Source of the DNA: Rhodoferax sp. PAMC 29310
GTDB lineage: Bacteria > Pseudomonadota > Gammaproteobacteria > Burkholderiales > Burkholderiaceae_C
Length of the DNA stretch: 64,000 nucleotides
NCBI RefSeq assembly: GCF_017948265.1
Contig: NZ_CP072852.1
Location: 310,001-374,000 of the forward strand
Reading direction: 5' to 3'
The position numbers and the translations under genes were made by a program. This document shows positions 36,487 to 46,990 of the stretch, piece by piece; within the stretch, counting starts at the first letter, position 1; each line of letters starts with the position of its first letter. The notes beneath the pieces are model-generated. The model had not been told where the DNA came from and searched no databases. It worked only from the letters and a program-made list of their open reading frames with translations.

Positions 36487-36637
36487 TACAATCGTTGGGT
36501 TTTGCTGGGTGGCCTGATGGCTATCTAGTAAACAAACTAGCAAACCAGTTTTATCAAGGTGTTGCACGTTTTTGGGAATTTTGATACCCAGGCGGCAATA
36601 ACAAGCTGGATTTTAGACCTAACCTTTGGAGTTATTT
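36487..36637 (+). promoter_or_regulatory. rpsB promoter and leader
   Basis: A TACAAT -10-like hexamer lies at 36487-36492 with no strong -35. The leader of about 140 nt carries a small CTAGT/ACTAG inverted repeat at 36525-36540. Ribosomal protein S2 is known to control rpsB-tsf through its leader in other bacteria; this leader is long enough for that, but no specific structure was proven. Confidence 0.4.
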
Positions 36638-37390
36638 ATGTCAGTAACCATGCGCGAAATGCTGGAAGCCGGTGTCCACTTTGGTCACCAAACTCGTTTC
36701 TGGAATCCCAAGATGGCCCCGTTCATCTTCGGTCATCGCAACAAAATTCACATCATCAACCTGGAAAAATCACTGCCGATGTTCCAGGAGGCTGCCAAGT
36801 TTGTTCGTCAGTTGTCCGCCAAGCGTGGCACGGTGTTGATGGTCGGTACGAAGCGTCAGGCTCGTGAAACCGTGGCACTCGAGGCACAGCGCGCAGGTGT
36901 CCCTTTCGTGGATCAGCGTTGGTTGGGTGGTATGTTGACCAACTTCAAAACGGTCAAGACTTCGATCAAGCGCCTGAAAGACATGAAGATCCAGCAAGAA
37001 GCTGGTCTGGATGCCATGAGCAAAAAAGAACAATTGATGTTTGCTCGTGAATTGGCGAAGTTGGAGCGCGACATCGGTGGTATTCAAGATATGGCTGTGT
37101 TGCCAGATGCAATCTTCGTGATCGACGTCGGTTTCCACAAAATTGCCATTGCTGAAGCGAAGAAGCTGGGCATTCCATTGATCGCAGTGGTTGATACCAA
37201 CCACTCGCCTGAAGGCATTGATTACGTCATTCCCGGTAATGATGACTCGTCCAAGGCTGTGATTTTGTACGCACGCGGTATCGCTGATGCGATCATCGAA
37301 GGCCGTGCAAACGCCACTGATGACGTCGTCAAGGCTGTGGCGGCTGAAGGTGCTGACGAGTTCGTCGAGGTGGACGAAGCTGCTGCTTAA
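36638..37390 (+). CDS. rpsB: 30S ribosomal protein S2
   Basis: S2 is a primary component of the 30S head-platform junction. The start is ATG 36638 ([20 protein letters not shown]) behind TTTGGAG, giving 250 residues; a TTG four codons earlier is not needed. Signature stretches are [29 protein letters not shown] and [19 protein letters not shown]. The order rpsB-tsf-pyrH-frr is conserved widely in proteobacteria. An attenuator-like hairpin separates it from tsf. Confidence 0.98.
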   Translation: MSVTMREMLEAGVHFGHQTRFWNPKMAPFIFGHRNKIHIINLEKSLPMFQEAAKFVRQLSAKRGTVLMVGTKRQARETVALEAQRAGVPFVDQRWLGGMLTNFKTVKTSIKRLKDMKIQQEAGLDAMSKKEQLMFARELAKLERDIGGIQDMAVLPDAIFVIDVGFHKIAIAEAKKLGIPLIAVVDTNHSPEGIDYVIPGNDDSSKAVILYARGIADAIIEGRANATDDVVKAVAAEGADEFVEVDEAAA

Positions 37391-37404
37391 GCTGTTTGGA
37401 CCCC

Positions 37405-37438
37405 AAAAAAGGGGGGCATTCATGCCCCCCTTTTTTTT
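37405..37438 (+). terminator. Terminator/attenuator between rpsB and tsf
   Basis: GGGGGGCAT and ATGCCCCCC (37411-37430) form a stem, with A6 before and T8 after. Because tsf has no separate strong promoter in the 40 bp that follow, this probably reduces rather than abolishes readthrough into tsf. Confidence 0.9.
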
Positions 37439-37479
37439 AATCAAATTTAAATTAACTGAATCAAGTACGGAGAATCAAA

Positions 37480-38400
37480 ATGGCTGCAATTACCGCAAGC
37501 ATGGTTGCTGAACTACGTGGAAAAACCGACGCACCAATGATGGAGTGCAAGCGTGCTTTGACTGAAGCTGAGGGCGATATGGCCAAAGCTGAAGAGTTGT
37601 TGCGCGTCAAACTGGGTAGCAAAGCTGGCAAGGCAGCCGGCCGTATCACTGCTGAAGGCGTTGTCACCAGCTATATCGATGCTGGTGTTGGCGCATTGTT
37701 GGAAGTAAATTGCGAAACTGACTTCGTCACCAAAAATGACAGTTTCTTGGCCCTCGCCAATGCCGCTGCTGAGCTGATTGCCAGGCAGAACCCTGATGAC
37801 ATGGATGCATTGGGTGCCTTGGCCTACACGCAGGATGGCTTTGGCCCGACCCTGGAAGATGTGCGGAAAGGTTTGATCGGGAAAATTGGCGAAAACATGA
37901 GCTTTCGCCGCTTCAAGCGTTTCGGAGATGGCAGCAAATTGGCTTCCTATCTGCATGGCACCCGAATTGGCGTCGTCGTTGAGTTTGACGGTGATGAGAC
38001 TGCCGCCAAGGATGTCGCCATGCACGTGGCAGCCATGAAACCGGTCGCCTTGTCTAGTGCTGATGTTCCCGCTGATTTGGTCGCCAAAGAGCGCTCAGTT
38101 GCTGCTGCAAAAGCAGCAGAAGACGCGTCCGTTGCAGTGGCCGCTGGCAAGCCCGTCCAGTCGGATGAGATTGTTGCGAAGCGAATTGAAGGTGGCGTTC
38201 AAAAGTATTTGAAAGAAGTCTCGCTGTTCAATCAGTCTTTCGTGAAAAACGACAAGCAAACCGTCGAGCAAATGCTCAACGCGGCCGGCACCACTGTCAA
38301 ATCATTCACTTTGTATGTGGTTGGTGAGGGCATTGAGAAGAAAGTGGACGATTTCGCTGCCGAAGTCGCCGCTCAAATTGCTGCTGCCAAACAAGCCTAA
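37480..38400 (+). CDS. tsf: Elongation factor Ts
   Basis: EF-Ts recharges EF-Tu by exchanging GDP for GTP. The protein starts at ATG 37480 behind GGAGAA and has 306 residues. The N-terminal UBA-like domain shows [22 protein letters not shown]. The core dimerisation domain has [11 protein letters not shown] and the MHVAAM-P motif. The last segment [11 protein letters not shown] fits the family. Length and spacing are usual for betaproteobacteria. Confidence 0.98.
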   Translation: MAAITASMVAELRGKTDAPMMECKRALTEAEGDMAKAEELLRVKLGSKAGKAAGRITAEGVVTSYIDAGVGALLEVNCETDFVTKNDSFLALANAAAELIARQNPDDMDALGALAYTQDGFGPTLEDVRKGLIGKIGENMSFRRFKRFGDGSKLASYLHGTRIGVVVEFDGDETAAKDVAMHVAAMKPVALSSADVPADLVAKERSVAAAKAAEDASVAVAAGKPVQSDEIVAKRIEGGVQKYLKEVSLFNQSFVKNDKQTVEQMLNAAGTTVKSFTLYVVGEGIEKKVDDFAAEVAAQIAAAKQA

Positions 38401-38510
38401 CTTCAGTTAGCGTGCGGAAGGATTCTTCCGCTTTCACCGGGCTCAATATCGAATTGGGTTGAGTCCGGCAAGTCCTCATTTCACCAAGCTAATCGATCAA
38501 GGAACTCATC

Positions 38511-39233
38511 ATGTCAATCGCCAAACCAGCCTACAAGCGCATTTTGCTAAAGCTGTCCGGCGAGGCGCTGATGGGTGACGATCAATTTGGTATCAATCGA
38601 GACACGATTGTCCGAATTGTCAACGAAGTAGCCGATGTCACGCGACTCGGTGTTGAAGTGGCGGTGGTGATTGGTGGGGGGAATATCTTTAGAGGTGTCG
38701 CTGGTGGATCCGTCGGCATGGACCGGGCAACGGCCGACTACATGGGCATGCTGGCCACGGTCATGAATGCTCTCGCACTTGGCGATGCCATGATCAAGGC
38801 AGGATTGACCGCTAGGGTAATGTCCGCCATCGCGATCGACCAAGTCGTTGAGCCATACGTTCGCCCCAAAGCCTTGCAGTACCTTGAAGAGGGGAAGGTC
38901 GTCATCTTCGCCGCCGGAACCGGTAATCCATTTTTTACGACCGACACTGCAGCCGCATTGCGTGGCGCTGAGGTTGGTGCCCAAATTGTTTTGAAAGCGA
39001 CCAAAGTGGATGGCGTTTATACGGCAGATCCCAAGTTGGATCCGCAGGCTACACGCTACAGCAAGATTTCCTTCGACGAAGCGATTTCTCAAAACTTGGG
39101 GATTATGGATGCCACCGCATTTGCCTTGTGCAGAGATCAAAAATTGCCGGTCAAGGTGTTTTCTATTTTTAAGCACGGGGCTTTGGCTCGGGTCGTCATG
39201 GGTGAGGATGAGGGCACTCTGGTTTACGCTTGA
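38511..39233 (+). CDS. pyrH: Uridylate kinase
   Basis: PyrH phosphorylates UMP to UDP and is a hexamer controlled by GTP and UTP. The protein has 240 residues from ATG 38511, behind AAGGAA. The amino acid kinase fold is seen in [47 protein letters not shown] and [14 protein letters not shown]. It links the translation genes upstream with the frr and lipid genes downstream. Confidence 0.98.
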   Translation: MSIAKPAYKRILLKLSGEALMGDDQFGINRDTIVRIVNEVADVTRLGVEVAVVIGGGNIFRGVAGGSVGMDRATADYMGMLATVMNALALGDAMIKAGLTARVMSAIAIDQVVEPYVRPKALQYLEEGKVVIFAAGTGNPFFTTDTAAALRGAEVGAQIVLKATKVDGVYTADPKLDPQATRYSKISFDEAISQNLGIMDATAFALCRDQKLPVKVFSIFKHGALARVVMGEDEGTLVYA

Positions 39234-39290
39234 CCATGTCAAAATTGCCTGTTTTAGTTGCACAATTGATAAGTTGAGTGAGGAGAAAAT

Positions 39291-39851
39291 ATGCCAATCG
39301 CAGAGATAAAAATTACCGTTGAAACCAAGATGGATCAATCCATCGCAGCATTCAAGAACAACCTGACAAAGATTCGCACTGGGCGGGCCAATCCAGCCTT
39401 GTTGGATACTGTTCAGGTTGACTATTACGGTTCATTGGTGCCAATCAGCCAGGTTGCTAACGTGTCCTTGTTGGACTCTCGGACAGTCAGTGTTCAGCCT
39501 TGGGAAAAAGGAATGGGCGTCAAGATTGAGAAAGCTATCCGCGAAAGTGACTTGGGTCTAAATCCTTCGTCGATGGGAGACCTGATTAGGGTTCCAATGC
39601 CGGCCATGTCTGAAGAGCGCCGCAAAGAGTTGACGAAGTTGGTTCGCAATGAAGGCGAGAACGCAAAAATTGCTGTTCGAAACTTGCGCCGTGACGCCAA
39701 CGATGCTGTCAAGAAAGCAGTCAAAGACAAGCTTGCGTCAGAAGACGATCAAAAGCGCTCTGAGTCGGACATTCAAAAGGTCACAGACCGACACATTATT
39801 GAAATCGACCATTTGGTCGCCTCCAAAGAGCAGGACATTATGGCGGTCTAG
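39291..39851 (+). CDS. frr: Ribosome recycling factor
   Basis: RRF splits post-termination ribosomes together with EF-G. The 186-residue protein starts at ATG 39291 behind GAGGAG. Family marks are KTKMDQSI-like opening, [23 protein letters not shown] and the helical C-terminal part [15 protein letters not shown]. It is complete and in its usual place after pyrH. Confidence 0.98.
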   Translation: MPIAEIKITVETKMDQSIAAFKNNLTKIRTGRANPALLDTVQVDYYGSLVPISQVANVSLLDSRTVSVQPWEKGMGVKIEKAIRESDLGLNPSSMGDLIRVPMPAMSEERRKELTKLVRNEGENAKIAVRNLRRDANDAVKKAVKDKLASEDDQKRSESDIQKVTDRHIIEIDHLVASKEQDIMAV

Positions 39852-39940
39852 GCTAAAAGATGTGTCTTCTAGCTTAGATCTCGGACAGTCCGGGTAGGGT
39901 TCGTTGGGCACATTGTTTTAGTTTTTGATTGCATCGGCTC

Positions 39941-40663
39941 ATGAGTCAAACTCCAAATCATATTGCCATCGTCATGGACGGCAATGGGCGCTGGGCGTCC
40001 AAGCGTTTTTTGCCGCGAATTGCCGGCCACAAACAAGGTGTTGACTCGCTTAGACGGTGTGTCAAAGCTTGTGCCGACCGAGGTGTAGCAATACTGACTG
40101 TTTTTGCATTTTCATCGGAAAACTGGAATCGGCCGATCGAAGAGGTCTCGGGTTTGATGGATCTATTCGCGATGGCTTTGACTCGAGAAGTGCCAAATTT
40201 GAAAGCGGATGGTGTACAGATTCATTTTATCGGTGAGCGCAAGGCCTTGTCGCCCAAAGTTCTAGCAGGCATTGGGCTTGCTGAATTTGATACGGCCAAA
40301 AACTCTCGCTTGATTCTCAATATTTGTTTCAACTACGGGGGGCGTTGGGATATCGCTCAAGCCGCCGCCAAACTGGCAGCACAAGGGCAGGCGATTACCG
40401 AGTCATCGCTTAATTCCGCAATGGCATTGGCCCACGTCCCAGATCCGGATCTCGTGATTCGAACGGGATCCGAACAACGTATCAGCAATTTTCTGCTTTG
40501 GCAGTCTGCTTATTCGGAATTTATCTTCAGCGACAAACTTTGGCCAGAGTTTGATGAAAATGCACTCGACGATGCGATTGCTGAATTCTCGGGTCGAGAG
40601 CGACGATTTGGTCAAACCTCGGGACAATTGCTGGCAAAGAAACCGTCCACGGTCCCTAACTGA
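39941..40663 (+). CDS. uppS: Undecaprenyl diphosphate synthase
   Basis: UppS extends farnesyl diphosphate with isopentenyl units to make the lipid carrier for cell-wall and LPS synthesis. I start it at ATG 39941 (MSQTPNHIAIVMDGNGRW); a TTG four codons earlier is possible. The catalytic MDGNGRWA motif, the basic RIAGHKQG, and the late DLVIRTGSEQRISNFLLWQSAYSE segment are all present. It has 240 residues. It begins the isoprenoid, phospholipid and envelope block. Confidence 0.97.
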   Translation: MSQTPNHIAIVMDGNGRWASKRFLPRIAGHKQGVDSLRRCVKACADRGVAILTVFAFSSENWNRPIEEVSGLMDLFAMALTREVPNLKADGVQIHFIGERKALSPKVLAGIGLAEFDTAKNSRLILNICFNYGGRWDIAQAAAKLAAQGQAITESSLNSAMALAHVPDPDLVIRTGSEQRISNFLLWQSAYSEFIFSDKLWPEFDENALDDAIAEFSGRERRFGQTSGQLLAKKPSTVPN

Positions 40664-40672
40664 GAACCCAGA

Positions 40673-41518
40673 ATGCTAAAGCAACGCGTTATTACCGCAC
40701 TGGTGCTTTTGGCGCTCCTTATTCCTACCTTCTTGGTAGATGATCCCCGCTATTTTTGCGCGATCGCAATGGTGTTTATCGCTGCTGGGGCTTGGGAGTG
40801 GGGAATGTTGAATGGATATAGCCAGAGCGTCTCACTCGGTGTTGCTGGTGCTTTGCTACTTGTATGCTCCCTGCTTTGGTGGCTCGGCGCTTTAAATCAG
40901 CGACTTCCGTCGCTATGGATTTTGGCTGGCGGCAGTTGGGTTTTGTTTGGGGCGTTTTTACTGAGAGGCGGCGTGCAGGCCTGGGGCCGCTACCCACAGG
41001 CAATGCGTTTGGCTGGCGGTGGATTTGCACTTTGCGTGGCTTGGTTGGCAGTTGCACAGGCTCGAGTCATTGGGATCAATTATTTGCTGTCCATACTTGT
41101 TCTAGTCTGGGTTGCCGATATTTTTGCGTACTTTGCCGGAAAGGCTCTTGGTAGAAGTCTATTTAAGAACAAGCTCGCACCAAGCATTAGTCCCGGAAAA
41201 AGCTGGGAGGGTGCGTTGGGTGGAATGGTCGGTGTGGTTGTGTTGGCCTTCGCGTGGCGTTGGGCTGATACGCACTGGAACGTGTCCGTGCTAAGTATGT
41301 TCAGTCACTTGGGCAACAAGAGTGGATTGTTGTTGTTGATCGCATCAGTATTTATGGCGACTATGAGCGTCGCTGGTGACCTAATCGAGTCATTGGTTAA
41401 AAGAAGTGCTGGAGCAAAAGACAGTAGCGGGTTGCTCCCTGGCCATGGCGGGGTCCTGGACAGAGTGGATGCGTTGCTTCCCACATTGCCGCTGGCCATG
41501 ATGCTTTACTCTTTGTGA
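40673..41518 (+). CDS. cdsA: Phosphatidate cytidylyltransferase
   Basis: CdsA makes CDP-diacylglycerol from phosphatidic acid and CTP at the inner membrane. The 281-residue protein has about eight hydrophobic segments, from LVLLALLIPTFLV at the N-terminus to MMLYSL at the end. The signature is SPGKSWEGALGG and then AKDSSGLLPGHGGVLDRVDALL. It starts 9 bp after uppS, and its stop overlaps the region of the dxr start. Confidence 0.95.
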   Translation: MLKQRVITALVLLALLIPTFLVDDPRYFCAIAMVFIAAGAWEWGMLNGYSQSVSLGVAGALLLVCSLLWWLGALNQRLPSLWILAGGSWVLFGAFLLRGGVQAWGRYPQAMRLAGGGFALCVAWLAVAQARVIGINYLLSILVLVWVADIFAYFAGKALGRSLFKNKLAPSISPGKSWEGALGGMVGVVVLAFAWRWADTHWNVSVLSMFSHLGNKSGLLLLIASVFMATMSVAGDLIESLVKRSAGAKDSSGLLPGHGGVLDRVDALLPTLPLAMMLYSL

Positions 41519-41526
41519 AGGTCGGG

Positions 41527-42738
41527 ATGAGTGATTTTTTCGGTTCGGTCAAACAACGTGTCACGATCCTGGGGTCAACCGGCTCGATAGGCGTCAGTAC
41601 TCTGACGGTCATTGCAGCCCATCCCGAGCGCTTTGAAGTGTTTGCCTTGACGGCTGCGACGCAGACAGAGACATTGCTTCAACAATGCGTTCAGTTTCGC
41701 CCCAAGTTCGCCGTCATGGCCAGCGAAGCTCATGGTCGCGATCTGGAGCGAAAATGCAAAGGACTCAATCTTTCCACCCGAGTGTTGTGTGGGCCGCAAG
41801 CCATCACGGAGGTTGCCTCACACGAATTGGTGGATACGGTTATGGCCGCCATTGTTGGTGCGGCCGGGCTTGCCTCTTGTTTGGGCGCTGCGCGGGCCGG
41901 AAAGCGCTTGTTGCTGGCCAACAAAGAGGCGTTGGTGGTGGGTGGGGATTTCTTCATGGATGCGGTCAAAACAGGTGGCGCCAAATTGCTGCCAATTGAC
42001 AGTGAGCATTCAGCTATTTTCCAGTCACTTCCAGACGATGAACGGACGTGGGCCAGTCAAATTGATAAGCTTATTTTGACTGCATCGGGTGGGCCGTTTC
42101 GACAGCGAGACCCCGTTAGCTTGCGGGATGTGACCCCCGATCAGGCCTGTGCGCACCCCAACTGGGTTATGGGGCGGAAGATATCCGTCGACTCAGCGAC
42201 CATGATGAACAAGGCCTTGGAGGTGATCGAGGCGCATTACTTGTTTGGGGTCAGGTCAGAGCAGATTGAAGTAATTATTCATCCTCAGAGTGTGATTCAC
42301 TCTATGGTGCAGTACAAAGACAACTCGGTTGTGGCCCAGTTGGGTACACCAGACATGAAAGTTCCGATTGCTCTCGGTTTGTCCTGGCCCGATCGAATCT
42401 CGTCTGGCGCCAGTGCGCTTGACTTCAGAGCGATGTCTAACCTGACCTTTGAATCTGTCGATTCCAATGGTCATGATCGTCGCTTTCCGGGCCTGGCATT
42501 GGCCTGGGCAGTTTTGGAGAGTGCCCCAGGATCGACTTCAGTTTTGAACGCTGCCAACGAAATTGCAGTCGCTTCGTTTTTGGCTGGCGAGATTCGTTTC
42601 GACCAAATTCATGTTGTCAATGTAGAAACACTGGAGTCGGTGAGCCCCGCAACTCCGCATTCCTTGGACGACCTGCTTGCACTTGATCAATCTTCACGGT
42701 TGGCCGCTCGTACAGTTGTGAACCGTTTGGCTCGATAG
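41527..42738 (+). CDS. dxr: 1-deoxy-D-xylulose 5-phosphate reductoisomerase
   Basis: Dxr converts DXP to MEP with NADPH, the first committed step of the MEP isoprenoid pathway. I use ATG 41527 (MSDFFGSVKQRVTILGSTGSIG), eight bases after cdsA; GTG 41515 is an alternative that overlaps cdsA. The NADPH motif is LGSTGSIGVSTL, the substrate loop is SEHSAIFQ, and ILTASGGPF and GRKISVDSATMMNK form the active site. It has 403 residues. The enzyme feeds uppS and isoprenoid synthesis. Confidence 0.97.
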   Translation: MSDFFGSVKQRVTILGSTGSIGVSTLTVIAAHPERFEVFALTAATQTETLLQQCVQFRPKFAVMASEAHGRDLERKCKGLNLSTRVLCGPQAITEVASHELVDTVMAAIVGAAGLASCLGAARAGKRLLLANKEALVVGGDFFMDAVKTGGAKLLPIDSEHSAIFQSLPDDERTWASQIDKLILTASGGPFRQRDPVSLRDVTPDQACAHPNWVMGRKISVDSATMMNKALEVIEAHYLFGVRSEQIEVIIHPQSVIHSMVQYKDNSVVAQLGTPDMKVPIALGLSWPDRISSGASALDFRAMSNLTFESVDSNGHDRRFPGLALAWAVLESAPGSTSVLNAANEIAVASFLAGEIRFDQIHVVNVETLESVSPATPHSLDDLLALDQSSRLAARTVVNRLAR

Positions 42739-42759
42739 AACAGGTCCGCCGAATAAATC

Positions 42760-44121
42760 ATGTTGACCGCATTGGCCTTTGTCGTCGCTATCGCCTTGTT
42801 GATTGCCGTGCACGAGTACGGCCACTATCGCATGGCAGTGGCGGTTGGGGTGCGAGTGATTCGATTCTCCATTGGGTTTGGGCCGCAGTTACTGCGTTGG
42901 CAGCCCAACGGTTCGCCGACCGAGTTTGTCGTGTGCATGCTTCCTCTGGGGGGCTATGTCAAGATGCTCGACGAAAGAGAAGCGCCAGTAGCCCCAGAGT
43001 TGCAGCATATGGCGTTCAATAGGCAGCCTTTGAAGTCAAAGGTAGCCATTGTGGCCGCGGGACCCGCTGCAAATCTATTGCTTGCGGTATTCCTGTATGC
43101 AGTCGTCAACTGGAATGGTGTGCAATATCCGGCGGCCGTCTTGGCCAGTCCCGCGCCCGAATCAATGGCAGCACAGTCTGGAATTGAAGGGGGCGAGCGG
43201 GTGTTGCGGGCTGCATTGGCGCAAGATGCACTGAGCGACATTGGGTCCTTTGAAGATGTGCGATGGTTTTTGACCCGTGGGGCATTGGATGGGCTGGATG
43301 TGCGACTGGAGCTCTCAAATTTGCCATCGGGGCCGAATAGGGAAGTTTTGTTGAGATTGAGCGAGTTGGATTCACCCGAGGCGAGCGCTCAACTGTTCCA
43401 ATCCATTGGAGTATCTGGTCCCTATACCCGACCTGTTCTAGGTGAAATTCTGCCTGATGGTGCGGCAAACCGTGCCGGCCTGCGGGAAGGCGATCTCGTA
43501 CGCCGGGTTGGTGATGTGCCAATTGTGGATGGCCAACAGCTGCGGCAAATGATTCGAAAATCTGGATCAACTGGTATTGTTGATCCAAAAACTTGGTCTG
43601 TGGAGAGGCGGGGGGCTTTGTTGCAGATTGTCGTTCGGCCCGAAGTTAGGCAAGAGGGCGCACTCCATGTGGGAAAAATTGGAGCGTTTGTTGGGTCCCC
43701 TCCTGAGCTCGTCACTGTCGAATATGGGGCGATTGATGGGCTATGGCATGGCGTTCTACGGACATGGGATGTCTCTGCGCTGACTTTGAAAATGATCGGG
43801 CGAATGTTGGTGGGCGAGGCGTCGTTGAAGAATTTGAGCGGACCCTTGACCATTGCCGAATATGCTGGCAAGTCTGCCGGAATTGGATTGACTCAGTACC
43901 TGCTTTTCTTGGCGCTCATCAGTGTGAGCTTGGGTGTTTTGAATCTGCTGCCCCTACCTGTTTTGGATGGGGGGCACCTGATGTATTATCTTTGGGAGTC
44001 GATCGTGGGCGTCCCTGTGTCTGATGTTTGGATGGAGCGCTTGCAGCGGGGTGGCATTGCTGTCCTACTAATCATGATGTCGATTGCTTTTTTTAACGAC
44101 ATCTCCCGCCTATTTGGCTAA
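42760..44121 (+). CDS. rseP: Site-2 zinc metalloprotease RseP
   Basis: RseP cuts the anti-sigma factor RseA within the inner membrane during envelope stress and clears signal-peptide remnants. The 453-residue protein has the zinc motif HEYGH at about 18-22 in the first membrane helix, two PDZ domains at about 120-310 (ILPDGAANRAGLREGDLV in the second), and the third zinc ligand in LPLPVLDGGHLMYY. Its place before bamA is conserved. Confidence 0.96.
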   Translation: MLTALAFVVAIALLIAVHEYGHYRMAVAVGVRVIRFSIGFGPQLLRWQPNGSPTEFVVCMLPLGGYVKMLDEREAPVAPELQHMAFNRQPLKSKVAIVAAGPAANLLLAVFLYAVVNWNGVQYPAAVLASPAPESMAAQSGIEGGERVLRAALAQDALSDIGSFEDVRWFLTRGALDGLDVRLELSNLPSGPNREVLLRLSELDSPEASAQLFQSIGVSGPYTRPVLGEILPDGAANRAGLREGDLVRRVGDVPIVDGQQLRQMIRKSGSTGIVDPKTWSVERRGALLQIVVRPEVRQEGALHVGKIGAFVGSPPELVTVEYGAIDGLWHGVLRTWDVSALTLKMIGRMLVGEASLKNLSGPLTIAEYAGKSAGIGLTQYLLFLALISVSLGVLNLLPLPVLDGGHLMYYLWESIVGVPVSDVWMERLQRGGIAVLLIMMSIAFFNDISRLFG

Positions 44122-44167
44122 ATGTCTGTGCCCTTCACGGGTAGCGGCTTGATTTCTCACTATCAAA

Positions 44168-46459
44168 ATGACAATTAATAGCTTTCGTTTGCGCTCTGTC
44201 GCTGCAGTCGTTTCAATGGCGTTTGCGGCAACCACTGCCTGGGCCGTTAACCCATTCACAGTGCGTGACATTCGGATTGAGGGTCTTCAACGGGTGGAGC
44301 CTGGAACCATTTTTGTCTCCATTCCTGTCCGCGTGGGCGATGTATATGACGACGAAAAGGGGTCCTCCGCCATTCGTGCTTTGTTTGGCTTGGGTTTGTT
44401 CAAGGACGTTCGGATCGAGGTCAATGGCGACGTTCTGGTAATTGTGGTGGAGGAGCGCCCCACCGTATCCGAAGTTGATTTCGTTGGCACGAAAGAGTTC
44501 GATAAAGACGTTCTAAAAAAAGCGCTTCGCGATGTAGGGCTGTCAGACGGACGTCCCTTTGACAAAGCACAGCTGGATCGCGCAGAGCAGGAATTGAAGC
44601 GGCAGTACATCAACCGGAGCTTGTATGCGGCCGAAGTGGTCACCACGGTCACGCCTATTGAGCGCAATCGGGTCAATTTGACGTTCTCTGTGATTGAGGG
44701 TGAACCCGCCAAGATCAGCGAGATCCGAATCATTGGTAATACTGTTTTTAGCGAGTCGACACTGCGGAACTTGTTCGACTTGGATACAGGCGGATGGTTG
44801 AGTTGGTACACAAAATCGAACCGGTATTCACGCAGCAAGCTGAACGCGGATATCGAGACACTTCGCTCTTACTATTTGACCCGCGGTTACCTTGAGTTCA
44901 AAGTGGACTCAACACAGGTTGCGATTCTCCCCAATAAACAGGATATCGCGATTGCGATCAACGTGACTGAAGGTGAACGGTTTGTTGTGAGCGGGGTGAC
45001 GCTGGAGGGGAACTTCCTTGGCAAGGATGATGAGTTCAAGTCCTTGGTGACCATTCGTCCAGGTGAAGCCTACAACGCTGACCAGGTGGCAGAAACGACC
45101 AAGGCCATCACGGACTATTTTGGTAATTTTGGCTATGCCTTTGCCCGAGTCGAAGCCCGCCCCGAAATTGATCGCACGACAAATAGGGTAGCTTTGGTGT
45201 TGCAGGCAGAGCCATCGCGACGGGCTTACGTGAGAAAAATTAACGTTGTCGGCAATAACCGTACCCGCGATGTCGTGGTACGCCGCGAGTTCCGTCAATT
45301 TGAGGCCTCCTGGTATGACGGAGACAAGATTAAACTTTCTCGTGATCGCGTAGACCGGCTGGGCTACTTTACCGAGGTGGGAATCGAGACTCAACAGGTG
45401 CCAGGCTCACCAGATCAGGTGGATTTGACGTTGAATGTGGTCGAAAAGCCGACCGGAAGTATTAGCCTTGGAGCCGGTTTTTCAAGCGGTGACGGATTGG
45501 GCTTGTCGTTTGGTTTGAAGCAGGACAATGCGTTTGGATCAGGAAACTCTTTGGGTATTCAAGTTAACACCAGCAAGGTGAACCGGGCAATCGTCTTCAA
45601 CACAACCGACCCCTACTTCACGCAAGACGGCGTATCCCGCACGATCGATGTATATCACCGGACCAACAGCCCTTACCAGGATCAGAGCTACTATCAGTTG
45701 GTGACTTCGGGGGGGAGCGTGAGATTTGGCGTGCCGTTTACGGAGACGGACACGGTGTATTTTGGTGGGGGCGTGGAGAAGACAACAATCGTTGCCGGTA
45801 CGGCCTTGCCAACGTCCTACCTGAATTACGCGGAGCAGTTCGGGTACAGCACCACGGCAGTTCCGCTGACGATCGGTTGGTCGAGGGATCGTCGAGACAG
45901 TGCTTTGGCGCCTAATTCTGGTCGATACCAGCGTGCCAATGCTGAGTGGTCAGTCGCTGGCGATGCTCGCTATGTCAAGGCCACCTATCAGTTCCAACAG
46001 TACGTGCCTTTGAACAAGCAGTTCACAGCGGCATTCAACGCGGAGTTTGGATGGGGTCAAGGGATCGGAGACCGATCTCTCCCTGTCTACAAGAATTTCT
46101 TCGGCGGCGGGTTGGGATCGGTTCGAGGCTTTGAGCAGGGCAGTCTGGGTCCACGTGACAGCAGTGGCGTTGTTATAGGTGGGAACCGGAGGGTCAACCT
46201 CAATGCCGAGTTGCTGACGCCCTTCCCGGGCGCTGGCAACGACCGTACTTTGAGAATGTACGGCTTCATTGATGTCGGTGGCGTGTCTGGGTCCGATGGC
46301 GTCAATGTCAATGCCAACGATTTGAGAGCCTCAGCTGGTGTTGGCGTAAGTTGGATTTCGCCAGTCGGACCGTTGCGCCTTGCCTTTGCGACGCCAATCC
46401 GGAAATTCGAAGGCGATAAAATACAGACTGTTCAATTTCAGATTGGAACCACTTTTTAA
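44168..46459 (+). CDS. bamA: Outer-membrane protein assembly factor BamA
   Basis: BamA inserts beta-barrel proteins into the outer membrane. The 763-residue precursor has a signal peptide with cleavage near AWA-VN (about residue 27). Five POTRA domains follow (about 28-425), starting with FTVRDIRIEGLQRVEPGTI. The C-terminal 16-strand barrel carries the key loop motif VRGFEQGSLGP and ends with aromatic Phe, as needed for its own insertion. The gene stop overlaps the skp start (TAATG). Confidence 0.98.
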   Translation: MTINSFRLRSVAAVVSMAFAATTAWAVNPFTVRDIRIEGLQRVEPGTIFVSIPVRVGDVYDDEKGSSAIRALFGLGLFKDVRIEVNGDVLVIVVEERPTVSEVDFVGTKEFDKDVLKKALRDVGLSDGRPFDKAQLDRAEQELKRQYINRSLYAAEVVTTVTPIERNRVNLTFSVIEGEPAKISEIRIIGNTVFSESTLRNLFDLDTGGWLSWYTKSNRYSRSKLNADIETLRSYYLTRGYLEFKVDSTQVAILPNKQDIAIAINVTEGERFVVSGVTLEGNFLGKDDEFKSLVTIRPGEAYNADQVAETTKAITDYFGNFGYAFARVEARPEIDRTTNRVALVLQAEPSRRAYVRKINVVGNNRTRDVVVRREFRQFEASWYDGDKIKLSRDRVDRLGYFTEVGIETQQVPGSPDQVDLTLNVVEKPTGSISLGAGFSSGDGLGLSFGLKQDNAFGSGNSLGIQVNTSKVNRAIVFNTTDPYFTQDGVSRTIDVYHRTNSPYQDQSYYQLVTSGGSVRFGVPFTETDTVYFGGGVEKTTIVAGTALPTSYLNYAEQFGYSTTAVPLTIGWSRDRRDSALAPNSGRYQRANAEWSVAGDARYVKATYQFQQYVPLNKQFTAAFNAEFGWGQGIGDRSLPVYKNFFGGGLGSVRGFEQGSLGPRDSSGVVIGGNRRVNLNAELLTPFPGAGNDRTLRMYGFIDVGGVSGSDGVNVNANDLRASAGVGVSWISPVGPLRLAFATPIRKFEGDKIQTVQFQIGTTF

Positions 46460-46977
46460 TGTCCAAAATTATGAAAAAATTCCTTGTTGGAGTTTGTGTC
46501 GGTGGGATATTTCTGTCGGCGAGCGCGATTGCACAGGAGTTTCGCGTCGGTTTTGTCAGCACGGATCGAATCTTCAAAGAGGCGGGTACAGCCAAAGCCG
46601 CGCAGGCCAAGCTTGAGCAGGAGTTTTCCAAGCGGGAGAAAGAGCTTGTAGACCAAGGCGCATCTTTGAAGTCCATGGTTGACAAATTGGAGCGAGAGGC
46701 TCCAACGCTTTCTGAGATCCAGCGAGCTTCACGTCAGAGACAACTGGTTGATCTGGATCGCGAGTTTCAGCGCAAGCGCCGTGAATTCCAGGAGGACCTC
46801 AATGCGCGAAAAAATGAAGAATTACAGCAAGTTCTTGAGCGTGCCAATAAAGTGGTGAAGCAATTGGCTGAAGCGGAGAAGTACGACCTGATTCTTCAAG
46901 AAGCGGTCTATGTCAATCCGAAACACGATATCACCGACAAAGTGTTAAAGATTCTGAACGCGGCCGTCACCAAATAG
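46459..46977 (+). CDS. skp: Periplasmic chaperone Skp/OmpH family
   Basis: Skp holds unfolded outer-membrane proteins in the periplasm for BamA. The 172-residue precursor may start at ATG 46459 or at the Met four codons later. The signal peptide ([18 protein letters not shown]) is cleaved before QEFRVGFV. The remainder is a long alpha-helical coiled coil ([22 protein letters not shown] onward), as in the trimeric jellyfish-shaped chaperone. It is translationally coupled to bamA. Confidence 0.93.
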   Translation: MSKIMKKFLVGVCVGGIFLSASAIAQEFRVGFVSTDRIFKEAGTAKAAQAKLEQEFSKREKELVDQGASLKSMVDKLEREAPTLSEIQRASRQRQLVDLDREFQRKRREFQEDLNARKNEELQQVLERANKVVKQLAEAEKYDLILQEAVYVNPKHDITDKVLKILNAAVTK

Positions 46978-46990
46978 TGGCGTTCGGGGT